A DNA stretch of 64,000 nt from Ipomoea triloba (GCF_003576645.1 NC_044924.1:20917219-20981218); one strand, 5' to 3'; shown: positions 1 to 20,912, counted from the first letter of the stretch. A program made the numbers and translations. The notes: generated from the sequence alone by a model not told the origin.

Positions 1-625
1 AAATTATTGCATGGACCGTGGTCCACACAGTTGTGTGGACCATGGTCCATGCAATAATGATTGGAAATTCTTGNCTTCGTCCGTTTAATGGTAGTCCACC
101 CGTGTGCGCTCTATCGAACCCAGGTTCTCTTGAAATTCTGAAAAATTATTGCATGGACCGTGGTCCACACAGCTGTGTGGACCATGGTCCATGCAATAAT
201 GANAATGGTAGTCCACCCGTGTGCGCTCTATCGAACCCAGGTTCTCTTGAAATTCTGAAAAATTATTGCATGGACCGTGGTCCACACAGTTGTGTGGACC
301 AAAAATAAAAAGTACATTATCTTTGTACTGAAGGTATATTATTTTTGTACTTTAGGTACATTATTTTAGGGTACATTATTTTTGTACTGAAGGTACATTA
401 TTTGATATATACTATCAAATAATGTACCTATAGTACAAAAATAATGTACCTTCAGTACAAAGATAATGTACTTTTTATTTTTGGTCCACACAGCTGTGTG
501 GACCATGGTCCATGCAATAATGATGGTCCACACAGCTGTGTGGACCATGGTCCATGCAATAATGATTGGAAATTCTTGTGTGTGGACCATGGTCCATGCA
601 ATAATGATTGGAAATTCTTGCTCAC
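1..625. repeat. array of palindromic MITE-like repeats
   Basis: Near-perfect palindromes recur at about 3-58, 145-200, 263-300 and 480-605. Their core is GTCCACACAGCTGTGTGGAC and the outer arms read ATTATTGCATGGACC and its complement. A unit of about 120 bases (about 84-180 and 204-300) is repeated directly, and single Ns sit at 74 and 203. I infer inverted-repeat element ends duplicated in tandem, or a misassembled stack of hairpins. No open frame here looks coding. Confidence 0.75.
263..540. mobile_element. snapback (foldback) MITE
   Basis: Two arms of about 130 bases meet near 405-410. The left arm carries GTACATTATCTTTGTACTGA and the right arm carries its reverse complement, and both end in the GTCCACACAG palindrome. 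The whole piece would fold into one long hairpin. It has no coding capacity. Borders are uncertain because the ends merge with neighbouring palindromes. Confidence 0.6.
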
Positions 626-1194
626 TTGCCACTTGAGCTATCCCATTGGGTTTCTCATTTTTTTTTTGAGTACTATTGAATCTATTACAAGGTAGTATAT
701 GTTTTATACTTTCTTTATATGTTGCAACTTAAAGAGTCAATAAACCACCACCGAATTCAGATCTTCCCTCATGGAGGTGATTGAGTGATTGGCTATTTTC
801 TTATTTAACCCAGGAATATATATAATACTCCGTAATAAATATAAAACATGACAACATTTAATTAAAAAAAATAGTTCAAATTAAAACAAAAAAAAAAAAA
901 AACCATTTGAAGGATTGAATTAAAAAATTGATCGTGGCAAAAAAGGAGCATGTATGCAAAATTAAGGAGGAGACTCCATGGGTAATGAAAACCTTTATTC
1001 TCTCAAAAACAACTGTCCTGAAAATACTCACAGCCCTTTGAATGCTTCTTCATTCTATCACCCTCCACAACTCTCTCCTCTTGCCTTTCTGCTCTGATCT
1101 TTCTAATTAATCCATCATCATTTTAATTATTATCTACTTTGCGTTTTCGTTTCATCCAACAAGCTAAGGCTCCTCACCTTCACAGCATCACGAA
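626..1194 (+). promoter_or_regulatory. upstream region and leader of the ADF gene
   Basis: AT-rich sequence with an ATATATATAAT stretch near 818-830. From about 1040 it becomes pyrimidine-rich (CTCTCTCCTCTTGCC type), as is common in plant 5' leaders. I infer that the promoter and 5' UTR lie here. No specific factor site can be supported. Confidence 0.4.
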
Positions 1195-2450
1195 ATGGTA
1201 TGCTTCTCGCTTCGATCTTCATCTATATATTTTCAAATACATAATATGCCCATACAATATATATAATTAACATACATGCATATATGTATTTTAAACAAAA
1301 GTAACGTTATGGAGGATTGTATGCATCCATAAGTTTATCAGTACGATCGATCCTGAAAGTTGATTGTTCTCAATTTAATTTGGATTTCACTATATATATT
1401 GTATTTGTTAATATGGTTCTAGTATGTATGCATACTTTTGCTCCGATATGATGGTGATTTGTGAAATTCGTGATTGTTATATATGTGAAATATAATGCAT
1501 GCATAATATAAGAAACTGCAAATTCTATAGTATTGTTACAGAATTTTATTAGTGATCGGGGGATAATATGATCCAAAGCTGATTGCGGGTCCAACATTAA
1601 TTTTGTGATTTTAATTTCATTAAAATCAATAAAGAGCATTGCATAGAATGAGAAAATTATGTAACTGTAATTGATTGATATGATTGAACGAGAAAGATAT
1701 ATGTGTATGTATATGTATGAATTAATGTTGTGTTATGAGTAATGGAGTTTGTTGGAGGGGGAAGATATTGATAATGGTGTTTGACTAGGCAAATTCTGCA
1801 TCTGGTGTGGGTGTGGTTGATGAATGCAAGCTGAAATTCATGGAGTTGAAGGCAAAGAGGTGCTTCAGGTACATTGTATTCAAGATTGACGAGGTGAGCC
1901 AGGTGGTGGTTGTAGAGAAAATGGGCAGTCACGAAGAGAATCATGTGGATTTCACCAACAGCTTGCCCGCAGATGAGTGTCGATATGCTGTTTTCGACTA
2001 TGATTTCACCACTGATGAGAACTGTCAAAGGAGCAAGATCTTCTTCATTGCGTGGTAAATTACTGGCCATTTTGATTGATGATGATGAATGATTAAATGG
2101 TAGGTAGGGTAGGGTAGGGTTCACCTTCTATGTAAAGGGTCAAGTCCATCAATTGGTGGTGGCTAAGGGATTGTTGGACATAGACCAGTAAAGGGCTAAG
2201 TCCAGCATCTGCTTCTCGAGTGATATGATGGCGATCTATAAGGAAATAAAGCTTTTGGCATAGTGATAAGCATTTGATCCTAATATATTGTATATGTAGG
2301 TCTCCCGAAACAGCAAAGATAAGGAGCAAGATGGTGTATGCAAGCTCGAAAGACAGATTCAGAAGGGAGTTAGATGGGGTGCAGGTGGAGTTGCAAGCAA
2401 CTGATGCTAGTGAGATGAGCTTGGACATCTTCAGAGACAGAGCTCACTAG
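1195..2450 (+). CDS. ADF: actin-depolymerizing factor (ADF/cofilin)
   Basis: Exons 1195-1197, 1789-2054 and 2300-2450 join to 420 bases, a 139-residue protein, the usual length of plant ADFs. The first exon is only the ATG, followed directly by a GT donor, the classic plant ADF structure. The second intron splits the Trp codon of FFIAW. The protein starts MANSASG, so Ser6, the residue phosphorylated in plant ADFs, is present. The long actin-binding helix [16 protein letters not shown] is intact, followed by VQVELQATD. The known family role is to bind G- and F-actin and to sever and depolymerize filaments in the cytoplasm. The MANxASG start and [12 protein letters not shown] resemble the common ADF classes rather than the divergent ADF5/6 group. 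No damage is seen. The gene is convergent with the MYB gene. Confidence 0.95.
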
Positions 2451-3245
2451 ACACAATCTCTCATCTCCCACAATATTTCTTAGTACCTACTGGTACTATA
2501 CTACTGCTGCTTCTACTATAATTTTTACTTTTACTGCAAATTAGGCTTTCAGTTTAACTTATTCATAAGAGTCTCAATTGGGCTACTATGGCTGACTGTT
2601 GAGGGTTTTGTTACCACAAGCATCAACTTGTTATAGACTTTTTGTCTTTAATTATTTCTTCCAAACCTTTTCTATGTTCATTCAATACACTACTTTACAT
2701 TGAACAGCTCTACCTCAATATTTCATTCTATTTGCTATGCTGTCTGCCTCTCTGTCAACATACCAGCATTCTTGTAATCACAAGGTCACGAGTTCGAATT
2801 CCAGCCTTCTTGGTTTGAGTCGGTCAGCTATAGACAACCTAAGTTGATTTATCTCCTTCTAGTCCTTTACCTACTAGGGTTACAAGGCAAGATTTACCCA
2901 ATGCACATTGTCGGCTAATAGCTGCAGGTTTCCCTCGTCACCCCAGAAAAATATAAATAAATTGCCCCAAAGATTTCAGAAACAAGTTTTAGACCAGATT
3001 TGTAGTCTTGCAACACTAAATAACATATACCAAAACAATACTTGCAGTGCAGTAGGGTACAATACTAGACTAGACCAGACCAGACCAGACTAGATGGATA
3101 CATTCTTATACAAACATCAACTAGTATATGCATACTCTCGGGCACATAATATAAAGTCAATGTCCAGAATTCTACAGCTGGAGCTACTAAAAAACAACCA
3201 GCTCAAAAATATAGACAATCTGGTTCTCTAGATGGACAAGGGACT
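2451..3245. other. intergenic, ADF 3' side to MYB 3' side
   Basis: Holds the likely 3' UTRs of two convergent genes and a SINE-like fragment (separate entry). A short ACTAGACCAGACC-type repeat lies near 3063-3093. No coding sequence is supported. Confidence 0.6.
2735..2965 (+). mobile_element. tRNA-derived SINE fragment
   Basis: GAGTTCGAATTCC at about 2790-2802 matches the RNA polymerase III B box. It is followed by a unique-looking body that ends in the A-rich stretch AAAAATATAAATAA near 2947. There is no clear cloverleaf, so I read this as a SINE body rather than a tRNA gene. The A box and target duplication are not clear. Confidence 0.45.
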
Positions 3246-5858
3246 TTAATGCTCTGCAGAGGAGCAGTTCAAAGTGCTTTCGGTCAAAAACGCAGGATAT
3301 ATGCTGTACGTGTCATTGTGTCCTAAGAAGCTCATGTCGTTATAGGTAGGGAAATCCAATAGAAGTTGTAGAGCTGATTCAGATGAATCTTCCAACTCGT
3401 TGGAACATGATGTTTCAGACCCTTGTAGGGGATCATCGGTGTAAGATCTGTTACTCTTCCCCTCTGGATCTTCATTTGGGTTGCCCCCTGCATCTGCAGA
3501 ACCAGCTAGAGTGATGTCCATCTCGGTGGTGGTTCCTGAAGCTGACCCATATTTTGTTGATGAAGATGCTTGGGAGATCGGACTTTGACAAGCAAATTTG
3601 ACTCCTTTCTTTAACTTACGAAATGCTTCTCCTATCTCCGAATTCCATATGCGTAGGAAAAAGTCAGCTTCAGAACCTCCAATTGTTGATGGAACCAAGA
3701 GTTTTGATTCTCTTGAAAGGCGAGCCTCAGCTTCAAGCCTAGCACTTTCCCATTGTGCCATGTGGCGGGCAGAGGGGGTTGTAGGCAGTCTCCTCTGTGG
3801 CCCATTAGATTCAGATGAGGGCTCGTGAGTCTGAGGATCAATGCCCATGGAAAGCAGGCGCTTCTTCAGATGGGTATTCCACAAGTTCTTAATCTCGTTA
3901 TCAGTCCTTCCAGGTAACTGGGAGGCAATTGCAGCCCACCTGGGAGGAAACAGATTGTGTTAATTATTCCTGCTATGAAAATTCCATGACTATTCAAATG
4001 AAGCTAACTAAACCTGTTGCCAAGAATGCCATGTAATTGTATCACAAGCTTCTCTTCCTCAGAGCTGAATGGACCTCTTTTGATGTCTGGCCTGAGGTAG
4101 TTTGTCCATCGGAGACGGCAACTCTTCCCACAGCGAAGAAGTCCTGCAAGTTGGAAAATAACGAAAGATATTTCCTAAATGAGAACTTGTTCTTAAGAGA
4201 GAATTATCTCTTTAATTGAAAGAAGAAATCACATTTACCATCTTAGAATTCAACATAAAGATACAGATTAGAGAAAGAGGAGAACAATCAAGGATTACCA
4301 TAAATTACAATGATAGGTAGAATAATGTTACTGATGCGGTCCCTCAAAAACGTATATTATATTTTTATGAAACATGTTACATTAGTCAAAATCAATACAC
4401 GAACAATATCGTATTTTCATGAAGGTAATCTGTAATTGACATTATAAACCACCAATTCTTCCCGCAAATTGAGCAGCTGATTGCTCCTCTAGAGAAATGA
4501 GAAGCATAGCTTCCTTTTTGTTTCTTCCAAGTGAATTTATCCAAATGCAGAGTCAAACACTATTTTGACAAGAAAATATTTCATTTTCAAAGATATGTAT
4601 ATCACAACTTATCCCTACAAGCATCTATTAGCTGCAGATTGAAAAAGATGGTGAGAGCTGTAGAATTTATGGAAACCTGATTTGCGGAACTGTTATTGCT
4701 AAAACAAATTAAGATGCTAAGTCTTGAATTTGTAGTACACTACCTGTTATTAACAATTGCCAGTCATCCATTATAAAGATTCATTCTTATAAACACAATG
4801 CCTAGGGACAACTTTTAGCTATATAGATCCCTCGGTTATTCTGTTCACAAGCAAATACTACGTATTAAATAACATTATTCAGAAAAGACTCTAGCAAGAC
4901 AGTCATTAAAGATCATAATATGCCCATATAACAGTAATAGGACAGATCACCAGTTTTATGTAAGACAAAGGGAAAGATACCTTAGAACAACCAAGGAAAT
5001 ATTTTAAGAATTAATGTGTTAATTAAAGGATCGCAATAAGTTAAAAACAAGTAAGATTCTAGACATTCACTGACACTGCGAATCTTGTTTTATCAGTGCA
5101 ATGAATAGGTTAGCTCTTAGCAGATAATATCTTCCTAGTGTAGTAATGTGATATGAGTTTCAGATATGCAACTTACAAACTCAAAACTGAGAAGACATGC
5201 TAGTGACATTCAAAGAAAAACTTTTTCTCTAGAGCATATGCCCTGATGGTTCATTGATTTATCTTAAAGAGCTTAGAAAATTTGATCACTTCACTTATTT
5301 AAAAAAAAATAAATAAATAAAATAGACTGCAAATTGGCTATTAGTTTAGTTATTATGCTCTAAATGCTTTTCTTTTACTTGAAATTTATCCTCAAAAGAC
5401 TTTCTAATAAAGTGATGTAATATCAGTTTCAAATCAGTGAGGAAATTACAACCCAAACTGAGGAGCAATCAGGAAGTAAATTACAGCCCAAACTGAGAGG
5501 CAACAGAAACAATTTCTATTCAATGAAAAACTCTCTCTATGTCATATGCCTTAATATAGTTCATAAAGTTCTCTTAAATGGCTTGGATAAACAGGATAAC
5601 CAGTCCTCCAACATAGTTGAGTACTAGCAATACTACAAAGTACAAATGCTTCTTTTTAATTGTAGATTGTTTTCAAAATACTGTAAAACAATGAAGGACC
5701 AAGAATTAAGGAGTGAAGTTTGCACCTGCAAGCTTGGGAAGAGAACGCCAGCTGCCTTGCCCATTCTTCTTGATGAAATCAATGAGCTTTTCATCTTCTT
5801 CAGGAGTCCAAGGCCCTTTCTTCAGCCCCTTCTTGTCACAACAAGGTGTTCTACCCAT
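3246..5858 (-). CDS. MYB17: R2R3-MYB transcription factor, MYB17-like
   Basis: On the minus strand exons are 5858-5726 (133 bases), 4143-4014 (130) and 3939-3246 (694), giving 318 residues. The 133/130 exon lengths are canonical for plant R2R3-MYBs. The start is [21 protein letters not shown]2 (about 14-64) has Trp17, 37 and 57. R3 (about 67-115) has Phe70, Trp89 and Trp108 and ends [15 protein letters not shown]. After it come [10 protein letters not shown], then [20 protein letters not shown] and [16 protein letters not shown], with [10 protein letters not shown] near the C-terminus. These are marks of subgroup 9, closest to MYB17 as I recall it. Family role: nuclear DNA-binding regulator. 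MYB17 acts in early inflorescence development, and MIXTA-type relatives act in epidermal cell shape. The bHLH-binding signature is not evident in R3. Intron 1 is 1582 bases and intron 2 is 74. The gene looks intact; the exact orthologue is an inference. Confidence 0.93.
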
Positions 5859-7702
<1,844 letters not shown>

Positions 7703-9402
7703 TTCCCCCACTGCACGCAAACCCTAAAACCCACCCTGGATCCTCTCTTCAATTTCATTTTTATGCAACAATCTGAATTCAAAGAAAGAGTGGCAGCAGA
7801 AATAGTATTTGCAGAACAAGCTTTCTAAGTAAAATTGAATAGTTCAGAAAAAATGGAAGGCATAATAACACAACTGAGCATTCAATTGCTCAAAATCCAA
7901 TTCATATCAGCTCAGCATCGCATTGAATTCGTGCTTTATAGTCAGAAAGTGACCAAACAGTTTCGGCCAACTTGTCGTACCAGTCTGTGCCGGTGTGTGT
8001 CACTGTGTTTCCATGAGGATTTAAATTTAATGCCCTAGACAACATTGCATACGCATTCAATGCATATCAAATATAGAGAAATAATCAATACGTTCATATA
8101 TATATGTAAAGGGGAAGTGAGGGAGAGAGAGATAGGAAGAGGAGAGAGGTACAGTAAATGCAGAGAAGATGAAAGTCAATCTGCAGTTAATTGCAAGCCA
8201 TGAAAAGCTCTCACTCTCAGCATCCATAAATGTGTACAGGGTAAACCTATGCTATGAAAATATATGCATTGATGGAGGAAAGAGAGAGAGAGAGAGAATA
8301 CAGAGAGAGAGAGAGAGAGAATACAGAGAGAGAGAGAGAGAGAGAGAGATTGCATTAATGGATATTACAGAGAACACGCAAACGGGGAGGGAGAAAGTGC
8401 AAGTGACAAGGGAATACCATAGTTACTCTTTGAGAGTATACAGGGTAAAAATCATGTTATTGTAATTACTAATTACTAAATCTAGCATTCTGATCAACTC
8501 GATATGAATTTTGTTCGTAATTAATATGACATTACAATAGTATTTCTAATTTAGTCATTATGGTGGTGACATATTTAGTTTTTTTTTTTTCTAATGAATG
8601 GCATTATTTTGAACGAAAAAACTCATAAACATTTTAAGTTTTAATCGAGAGTGATATAGTAACTTCTTAATGCCACAAGTATTTCTTTCAATTACGGAGT
8701 ATTTACAATTCTAATTAATGATCACATTTTGAATACGCTAAACCCCAACAAATGTTTTATTATCCATCAAAAATCGACTTAAAAATTCAAAAATATCATC
8801 TCCAACGTGTAGTAAGAATTTGTTAGGACTAAAAGAATGATCAAGTTATAAGTTTTTGAATTTTAAATTGTAAGATGATTTTTGCTCATAACATTTACAT
8901 TTTAATCTTCAAAATTATATTTGGGAGAAGGTGATTCAACAATGTACTCGATTACAAAAATAGAGTACAATGGTAGTCCATTGGTCAATTAGGAGATCGA
9001 GTAATGAACTATAAAATTAAGGGATGAATAGCTAAAGTGATACTCCATCATCTCAGATATAAGCAATAAGGAAGAAAACACAATTGAAAATAATATTTTG
9101 CCCTTTTTCATATTCGTGTTGTTTAGGCTTTCATTCGAAATAACTTTATCCATTAGAATAAGGACTAAATGTGACATCTTAATGGTTAATTAAAGATACT
9201 GTGGTAATTCATTATTAATTAAAGACTAAAATTACACATGCTCTACAATTAATAAATAAAACTACGCATAAGTAATTCAATTGGTTTTAGGCAATAAATT
9301 ATGAAGAAGAATACAAGATTAAGTTATGGTAGTGACAATATGCACCCTCTTGCATTTTATGGGCAAGAAATAAAACTTCAGTTTTCCCTATTCCTTACAT
9401 TA
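7703..9402. other. intergenic with GA microsatellite
   Basis: No gene is supported. A GA-rich microsatellite (separate entry) lies in the middle. The rest is AT-rich with scattered TACGGAGTA motifs (about 8694-8702). Confidence 0.5.
8278..8350. repeat. (GA)n microsatellite
   Basis: Runs of AGAGAG interrupted twice by AATACAG. The short reading frame across it (Arg-Glu repeats) is low complexity, not a gene. Confidence 0.95.
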
Positions 9403-9430
9403 CTAGTATTTTGTACGCGCAATGCACGAA
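9403..9430 (-). mobile_element. Helitron-like 3' terminus, minus strand
   Basis: Read on the minus strand, a CGTGC/GCGCG imperfect hairpin is followed after about 10 bases by CTAG and then T. This is the layout of the Helitron 3' ends at 34044-34070 and 36219-36245. The element would extend to higher coordinates, but I could not find its 5' TC end. Only the terminus is claimed. Confidence 0.5.
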
Positions 9431-10996
9431 AATTCATGTCCAATATTAAAACATTAATAAAATTAAATAATTAAAATTTATAATTCGAATTATATATACA
9501 CAAACAATATATGTGTTTTATACACACATATATGATTTACCATTAATAAAAATATAATCAACCATTAAATTAATTATATAATGATTTTAATAAAATGATA
9601 ATTAAAGAATAAGAAAAGATATGATAAATATAGGTGTATGGTAATAATGATGGAGTTAAAAAGTAGCAGTGTTATAACGGTGTATAGTAGTTTTGTATAA
9701 CAAGAATGTAGTAGAGACAATTTTGTCAAATAACATTAAAGTGTACAACATTTAAAGCAAAATGTATATATTTATTAGCATACAACCTTGATTGAGAGTT
9801 ATTATGTTTTTAGATATGCGTTAGTGTCATTATTGTATTATTATATAATTATAATATATTAGTGCGTATATTTGAGAGTTGCTATTTACTAGTAAAAAAG
9901 AAATGATTCTCATTGTCAATGTCAATCATTCATCACATTATTGATATAGAATTTGTATTTATGTTTTTTTTTTTAAATAGTTGTCTTTACTTTACACTTT
10001 TACAGAGAAATTATAACATTGTCATTATTTTAAGTTTGACCACTCTATTATTTTACATATATTTATTAAAAAATAAAAATTGAAAAAAAAGATATATTTT
10101 CTCCTTCATACTTATTTATTTTGATATACTCATGATTCCTTACAAAATATGATAATTACAAAATAAATCCACTAATAATTGAATTCAATTTCAGTGTAGA
10201 AGTAATAAATGTCGTCAATTTAATTTTATTTAATTTTCGATATACTTGTTAATTTGTTCCAATTACTAAATACTTAATATTATTAAAAATAAAAGTATAT
10301 CATTAACCAATATGATAATGTCACATTCGTAATCATCTATTTGTTTCTTTATATACTTTTTTTCTATTATCTATATTCTTTTTTTTTTTATATTTTTTGC
10401 TTGGCAATAAATTTATAACTCCTAACTATAGTTTGTTGTGTTTGGTTCAAGTTATCTCACATCACCTCAAGAATGTGAATACTGTAATATCACATTCCCT
10501 TATTTAGTTCAATGAAATTTGAGATCAGGGGGTGTTTGGTTAAAAGTATACAACATAACTAAGAAATTGTGAGTTTTGGAATGTCACAATTTCAAATTTT
10601 GTTTAGGTTATCTTACTCTCCTCCCAAAACTGCTGGTAGAAGACCGCTGGAATACCATCTAAGCCCGGGCTCCCATACTTTTTCATACCAAAAACTGCTC
10701 TTCTCACCATTTTACGTATGAAAATGCACTAGCGGATAGATTAAAAACACATCATTCCACAATATAGTTAATGCACCAACATACGTAATAAAACACACCA
10801 CAGCATGTATTCAAACGCACCACACTATGTACTAAAATGCACAATTTCAATTCACGTAATATAGATACTAAAATTACCATAATACCCCGACTTAAACATA
10901 CGCGAATTCCAGTTGAATTAATGAAATCGTACGACGCAGATTAGGCCGCACGACCGCATGGGAGCTCCCCGCCACATTTGAATAAATAAATAAATA

Positions 10997-11001
<5 letters not shown>
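9431..11001. other. AT-rich intergenic sequence
   Basis: Probably decayed mobile DNA. No open frame, border or RNA gene can be supported. A somewhat less AT-rich patch near 10610-10970 has no recognised content. Confidence 0.4.

Positions 11002-11060
<59 letters not shown>
11002..11060. repeat. (AT)n microsatellite
   Basis: About 29 AT units, preceded by an (AATA)n tract at 10980-11000. Confidence 0.95.
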
Positions 11061-11068
<8 letters not shown>

Positions 11069-11139
11069 GTTGAGATCTTTTTAATAACACTTATATTGAT
11101 ATTAATATATCATTTTAATAATTGTGTGATAAACCTACA

Positions 11140-11430
11140 ATTGTGATTTTATGAATCTGCAGTAGTAACTTAATTTATAAACCAATAATAATTGATTTAT
11201 GAATCTACAGTAGTTGCGTTACTATATGAAACTATATTAGTGACTTTATGAAACCTATTGTATTAGCTTTATGAACATACAGTGAAGACTTTATGAATTT
11301 ACAGTAGTGATTTTATGAACTTGTAGTGATTACTTTATGAACCTATAGTAGTGTAGTGGCATTATGAACTTACATTAGTGACTTTATAAACATATATCAG
11401 TGACTTTGTGAACTTGTAGATTCAGTAAAA
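11140..11430. repeat. degenerate tandem repeat, about 26-base unit
   Basis: About ten diverged copies of a unit like GTGACTTTATGAACCTACA in direct orientation. They are stop-rich and not coding. Probably an old minisatellite inside a transposon remnant. Confidence 0.7.
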
Positions 11431-14400
11431 ATTGAAAAATAAATATCAATATAAATGTTATTTAAAAGATCTTAATTAGAGCTTTTTAATGATTTTTTAT
11501 ACATTAATTTCATTTGTATAAAAAGAAAAATAGAAAAATAAATTTAAGTTAAAATTTACGAAGAAAAATTAGGGATGAATTGAGTAGTTGAGTCTAGGCT
11601 TGTGCATGAACCGACTGAACCAAAATTGGAAAACTGACACGGGCTAAAGATCCAATCTGACATAGCTTGGGTGGGTATTTGACTGAAATGAGAGGGATTG
11701 TGGATATCGAGTTGGATGCTTCCTTTTGATATATAAACTGTCCAAAAATTCAAAATATTATAGACCCATACCATATCCAAACAACGTTGTTTATTCATGC
11801 ACATTGTCATTTCACATTTTGGAAGCTCTAGATCATTTTTGTTGTTTCACATAGTTGCTTCTGGAGTTCTCTTTATTCTAGTAACTGCTTCTCATTCGTT
11901 GAGTTCTCTCAAGTCTCAATTCTCTCTATCTCTTAGAGTGCGAGTGTACCTTAGTCTGTGCCACTCACAAGCCGACACTCTCATACTCCATTATTTTGCA
12001 AACCCTATTTTCTCGCGTTATATGGTCAGTGGTGGAAGCCCTAACCCCTAATTTTGTAACTCTCTTATAGTATCATTGTGCCCTAAGAGACTTTAAGAGT
12101 GGTGAAATGGTGATTATTGTAGGTGAACGACAAACTAGTGATTCAGTGCTTCTAATTTTTTTGTGGAACCCCCAAACTCCAAGTCTTCAAATTTGATTGT
12201 AGATTCTCTAAGAAGGTATATAATTAATCATCTCTTTTACTCTTTATTAGTTTATTCAAATTCAAATTGTTTAAATCAATAAATGTGCAATAGTGTCTCC
12301 AATTAATGCTGCCCTATTTTGCCACTTGTGCTTTTTGGTTCTCAATATTTGAAGGTTTATTCTTTGATTTTTGTAGAAGCCCAAATCTCCAAATTTCGAT
12401 GAGAATTTTAGAAAGAAGAGGCATGTCATAACTCGTAAATCCTAGTTTTAAATTTAGTATGACTTATGCTCATATTTTGACTTTATTTTCATACGTTGTA
12501 ATTGATTAAATTTTGACAATGATAAAAATTTTTGTTTTAATTTCTTTTATGTGTAATAATGAATTCATTTCGTATAATGATGGTGGAAGCTCTATTTCTG
12601 ATTTCTCACATGTGTAAATGTATAATTGAAATTAGATTCTATGAGTCCTAATTTTGAATATTTCCATATAAATGATGAGCTTGTAAAGTTCCTGATAATT
12701 TTGTAGTGAATTTGAATTATTCTCACAGATACTCAATGCTGTATACAAAATTGGTAACTTGGTTTTTTGAGAAAGTAAAGAACAAAATTAACAACTTGAA
12801 GTAATAATTGAAAACTAAATCTAAAATGTGATGGTTAAAAAAACCCTCAAATCATTATATTTTATACGGAGTAACTATTATCACAAAGTATAAGAGTTTA
12901 AATTTCATTCACAATTGGCATTTAAAATAATATTGGTGATTAGGAGAGTATTAGCTATTCCCCTCCTTATTTCCCAGTGAGCACATAAATAAACCCCATC
13001 AAGGCATCAAAGCAGGCCCCTGATGCAGCAAACCCCACCACTCCGAATTTCCCTACCCACATGGCTCGCTTCCCTATAGATATGATTGTCTTGTACAGTA
13101 TTAAATAATGTTTGGTCAATTATTGCTATTGCAACCTCAATAAGAATAGTTTTTTTTTTTCTTTTTCCTTTTTAAGTTCTATTAGGTTCTAACTAGGAGA
13201 GAGAAGATAGAAGAGAGGAAAAAAATAAAACTAAAATTTAAAAAATAAAATTTATTAAAAAATACAAATAAACATGCTCGGGCTAAATTGCACTAAACGT
13301 GTACAATGGCAGTAAACTTCTGCTATCTCTCTCCTGAGATATCCATAAAGAACTTGGGTCTTACAGGAGAAAGAACCTCGGGAATATCAAGTTCACCATT
13401 TGTATAAAAACTCATACCTTGATCTTTTTCTTCATAAAAAATCGAGCCAAAATTTATATTGTGTAAATATTTTGTTGTTACATAACTCCAAGGTCTTCTC
13501 CATTTGTGACTTTTGCACAAATTTTTAGAGAAAAATAAGCTACATGGATGAGAGAATGAAAAGAGAGAGATGCAAGGATGCTCAATTAATATGGAGTTTT
13601 TTCAAAAATACTGGGACTCACAATGGAGAACAGACAAATCCTCTGCACGTTATGTGCAATCTGCACACCCACTGGGCGCGTTAAGCACTGCCTTTTTTTT
13701 TTCTTTTTTTTTTTTTTCCTAATCACACCTACAAGAACTCTTCAAAAATCACATCAAAATCCACACTATTGAGGAAGGCCTAATAATTAATATAAAACAT
13801 TCATTCTAAATTGATGCGGTAAAACTTTTCATCTATGCAACATGTGTAATTTTGGCAATAGTGAACCTCTTCATAGTATTTGAAAATAACATCATGAATA
13901 ATAAACTTAAAAGCAACATACCCCCACTGGACTAGAATATTAAGTCCTCATAGTCAAGTATTAGTTACTAATAATACCGTATGAGCCAGCAAACACAGAT
14001 CTTAAACCACTCAAGCCAAATAGAAACAGGGGGAGGGGAGAGCATACTAATGCAACAACAGATATAACTAGTTTTTTTTGTTTACAGAAGCAAATGCAAC
14101 ATAAAAACACCTAGTAAAAGGCTCTCAGGAACTTTTTAGAGTGAATCCAGCCGGCTATTTAGGATATATGTACACACAATTTCCTTGGGATGCACCTTGA
14201 AACACCAATGCAGCATCCAGTCTTTTCATTTCTACCTCAAATTCAAGTAAAGCACCTCAAATAGTGTTGTACTTTCAGTGAAAGAAGGCCTGAGCAATTC
14301 TGTAGAAAAAAACAAAAGTTTTTGATATATTGAGGAATAAGGATATATTTTCTTCCATTTCTTGTTTTCTTTCTGGCTCTCTATTGAAAAAAACATCAAG

Positions 14401-14560
14401 GAAGGGCACTTGGGTGTGGGAAGTATGTCTAAGGTTTCAAATAAGACGCAAAATGAAAAAGTTTAAGGGCCACAGGCTGCGAAAAAAGCAATTAATAAAC
14501 AAGGGAAATACTAGTTGCAGAAAAATCTCCCCAAAACAATTGGTATGATTTGGCTTTATT
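11431..14560. other. intergenic, no gene seen
   Basis: AT-rich throughout, with short spurious open frames that lack codon structure or similarity. Homopolymer T tracts lie near 13150 and 13690. I see nothing specific in it. Confidence 0.5.
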
Positions 14561-14561
14561 A

Positions 14562-14822
14562 TTACTCCATCCCTCCCATTTTACCTGTCTTGTTTACTAT
14601 TCATTGGTCAAATCAACTCTTTTTTCTTTGCTTATTTTTTTAAAAGTATTTTTACTTATTCTTAAAATTGAATTTTTTTTTGTGTTTAATAATACTTTTA
14701 ATGTAGTTTCTAAATATATAAATTTTGTATATTAATACTAAACTTAATATTATGAAACATTGAATTAAAAATAAATTCAGTCAAGTCTCGTTAACAGAAC
14801 CAGACACAAAATGAGACACAAA
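14562..14822. mobile_element. decayed Stowaway-type MITE
   Basis: The left end reads TTACTCCATCCCTCCCATTT, a variant of the plant CTCCCTCCGTCCCATTTT terminus, followed by the familiar ACCTGTCTTGTTTACTATTC. A weak inverted counterpart (CAGACACAAAATGAGACACA) lies at about 14800-14820. The TA duplication cannot be fixed. AT-rich and non-coding. Confidence 0.5.
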
Positions 14823-14870
14823 AATATTATTATTATTATTATTATTGTTATTATTATTATTTTTACAGAA
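14823..14870. repeat. (ATT)n microsatellite
   Basis: A run of ATT triplets with one G interruption. Confidence 0.9.
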
Positions 14871-15072
14871 AATCACTCTGCTCTATGAGTTACAGCATAG
14901 GGTTATTTGGTACTAAGAATAACAAGGGCATGAATGCTTATTATAGTAACAATACCCGGGTTCAGTGGCACCACAAAAGCTAAGCAAATAAAGAGCTTTA
15001 ATAGAACAAAGTATATCTTCAATAAGACTCACCACTGTAACCACTATTGACCACATAGCCATCAATCACACA

Positions 15073-20458
<5,386 letters not shown>

Positions 20459-20819
20459 CTAACAAAATTTTCACACGAGCTAGCCGGAATCAATAACCCC
20501 TCAAATGAATCCCTAAAAACTTCCGTCGTAAATACAGAAGATATGTTCTTTTTTTTTTCCTAAGCAAAGCAGCTCGACAAATACCGCGATGGAGACGATG
20601 GTGAAGACCGAAGACTGGTACGCGCTGGGGTCTAGGGCTTATGAATTTGTGGAAAATAGAAATTGCAGAAGAGTCAATATGCGTATATTTTAACTAAAAA
20701 ATGGTAAATATATTTGAAGTAACATTTCTATGAGCAAAATAGATATCTTCAACACAAATCATAAAAATGTGCACTGAAAATAAAAATGTGCATTATAAAG
20801 CACAGGAATATGCAACAAC
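20459..20819 (-). promoter_or_regulatory. upstream region of the RH8-like gene
   Basis: Immediately 5' of the start codon on the minus strand. The first 200 bases are mixed in composition (likely leader), then AT-rich. No specific element is recognised. Confidence 0.35.
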
Positions 20820-20912
20820 TATTAAAAAACTAAATTTAATACATGATCTTTAAAATAAATCATAAAAGATCACAATATTCAATTAAAATTAGTCATTCAA
20901 GATCAAATGCTC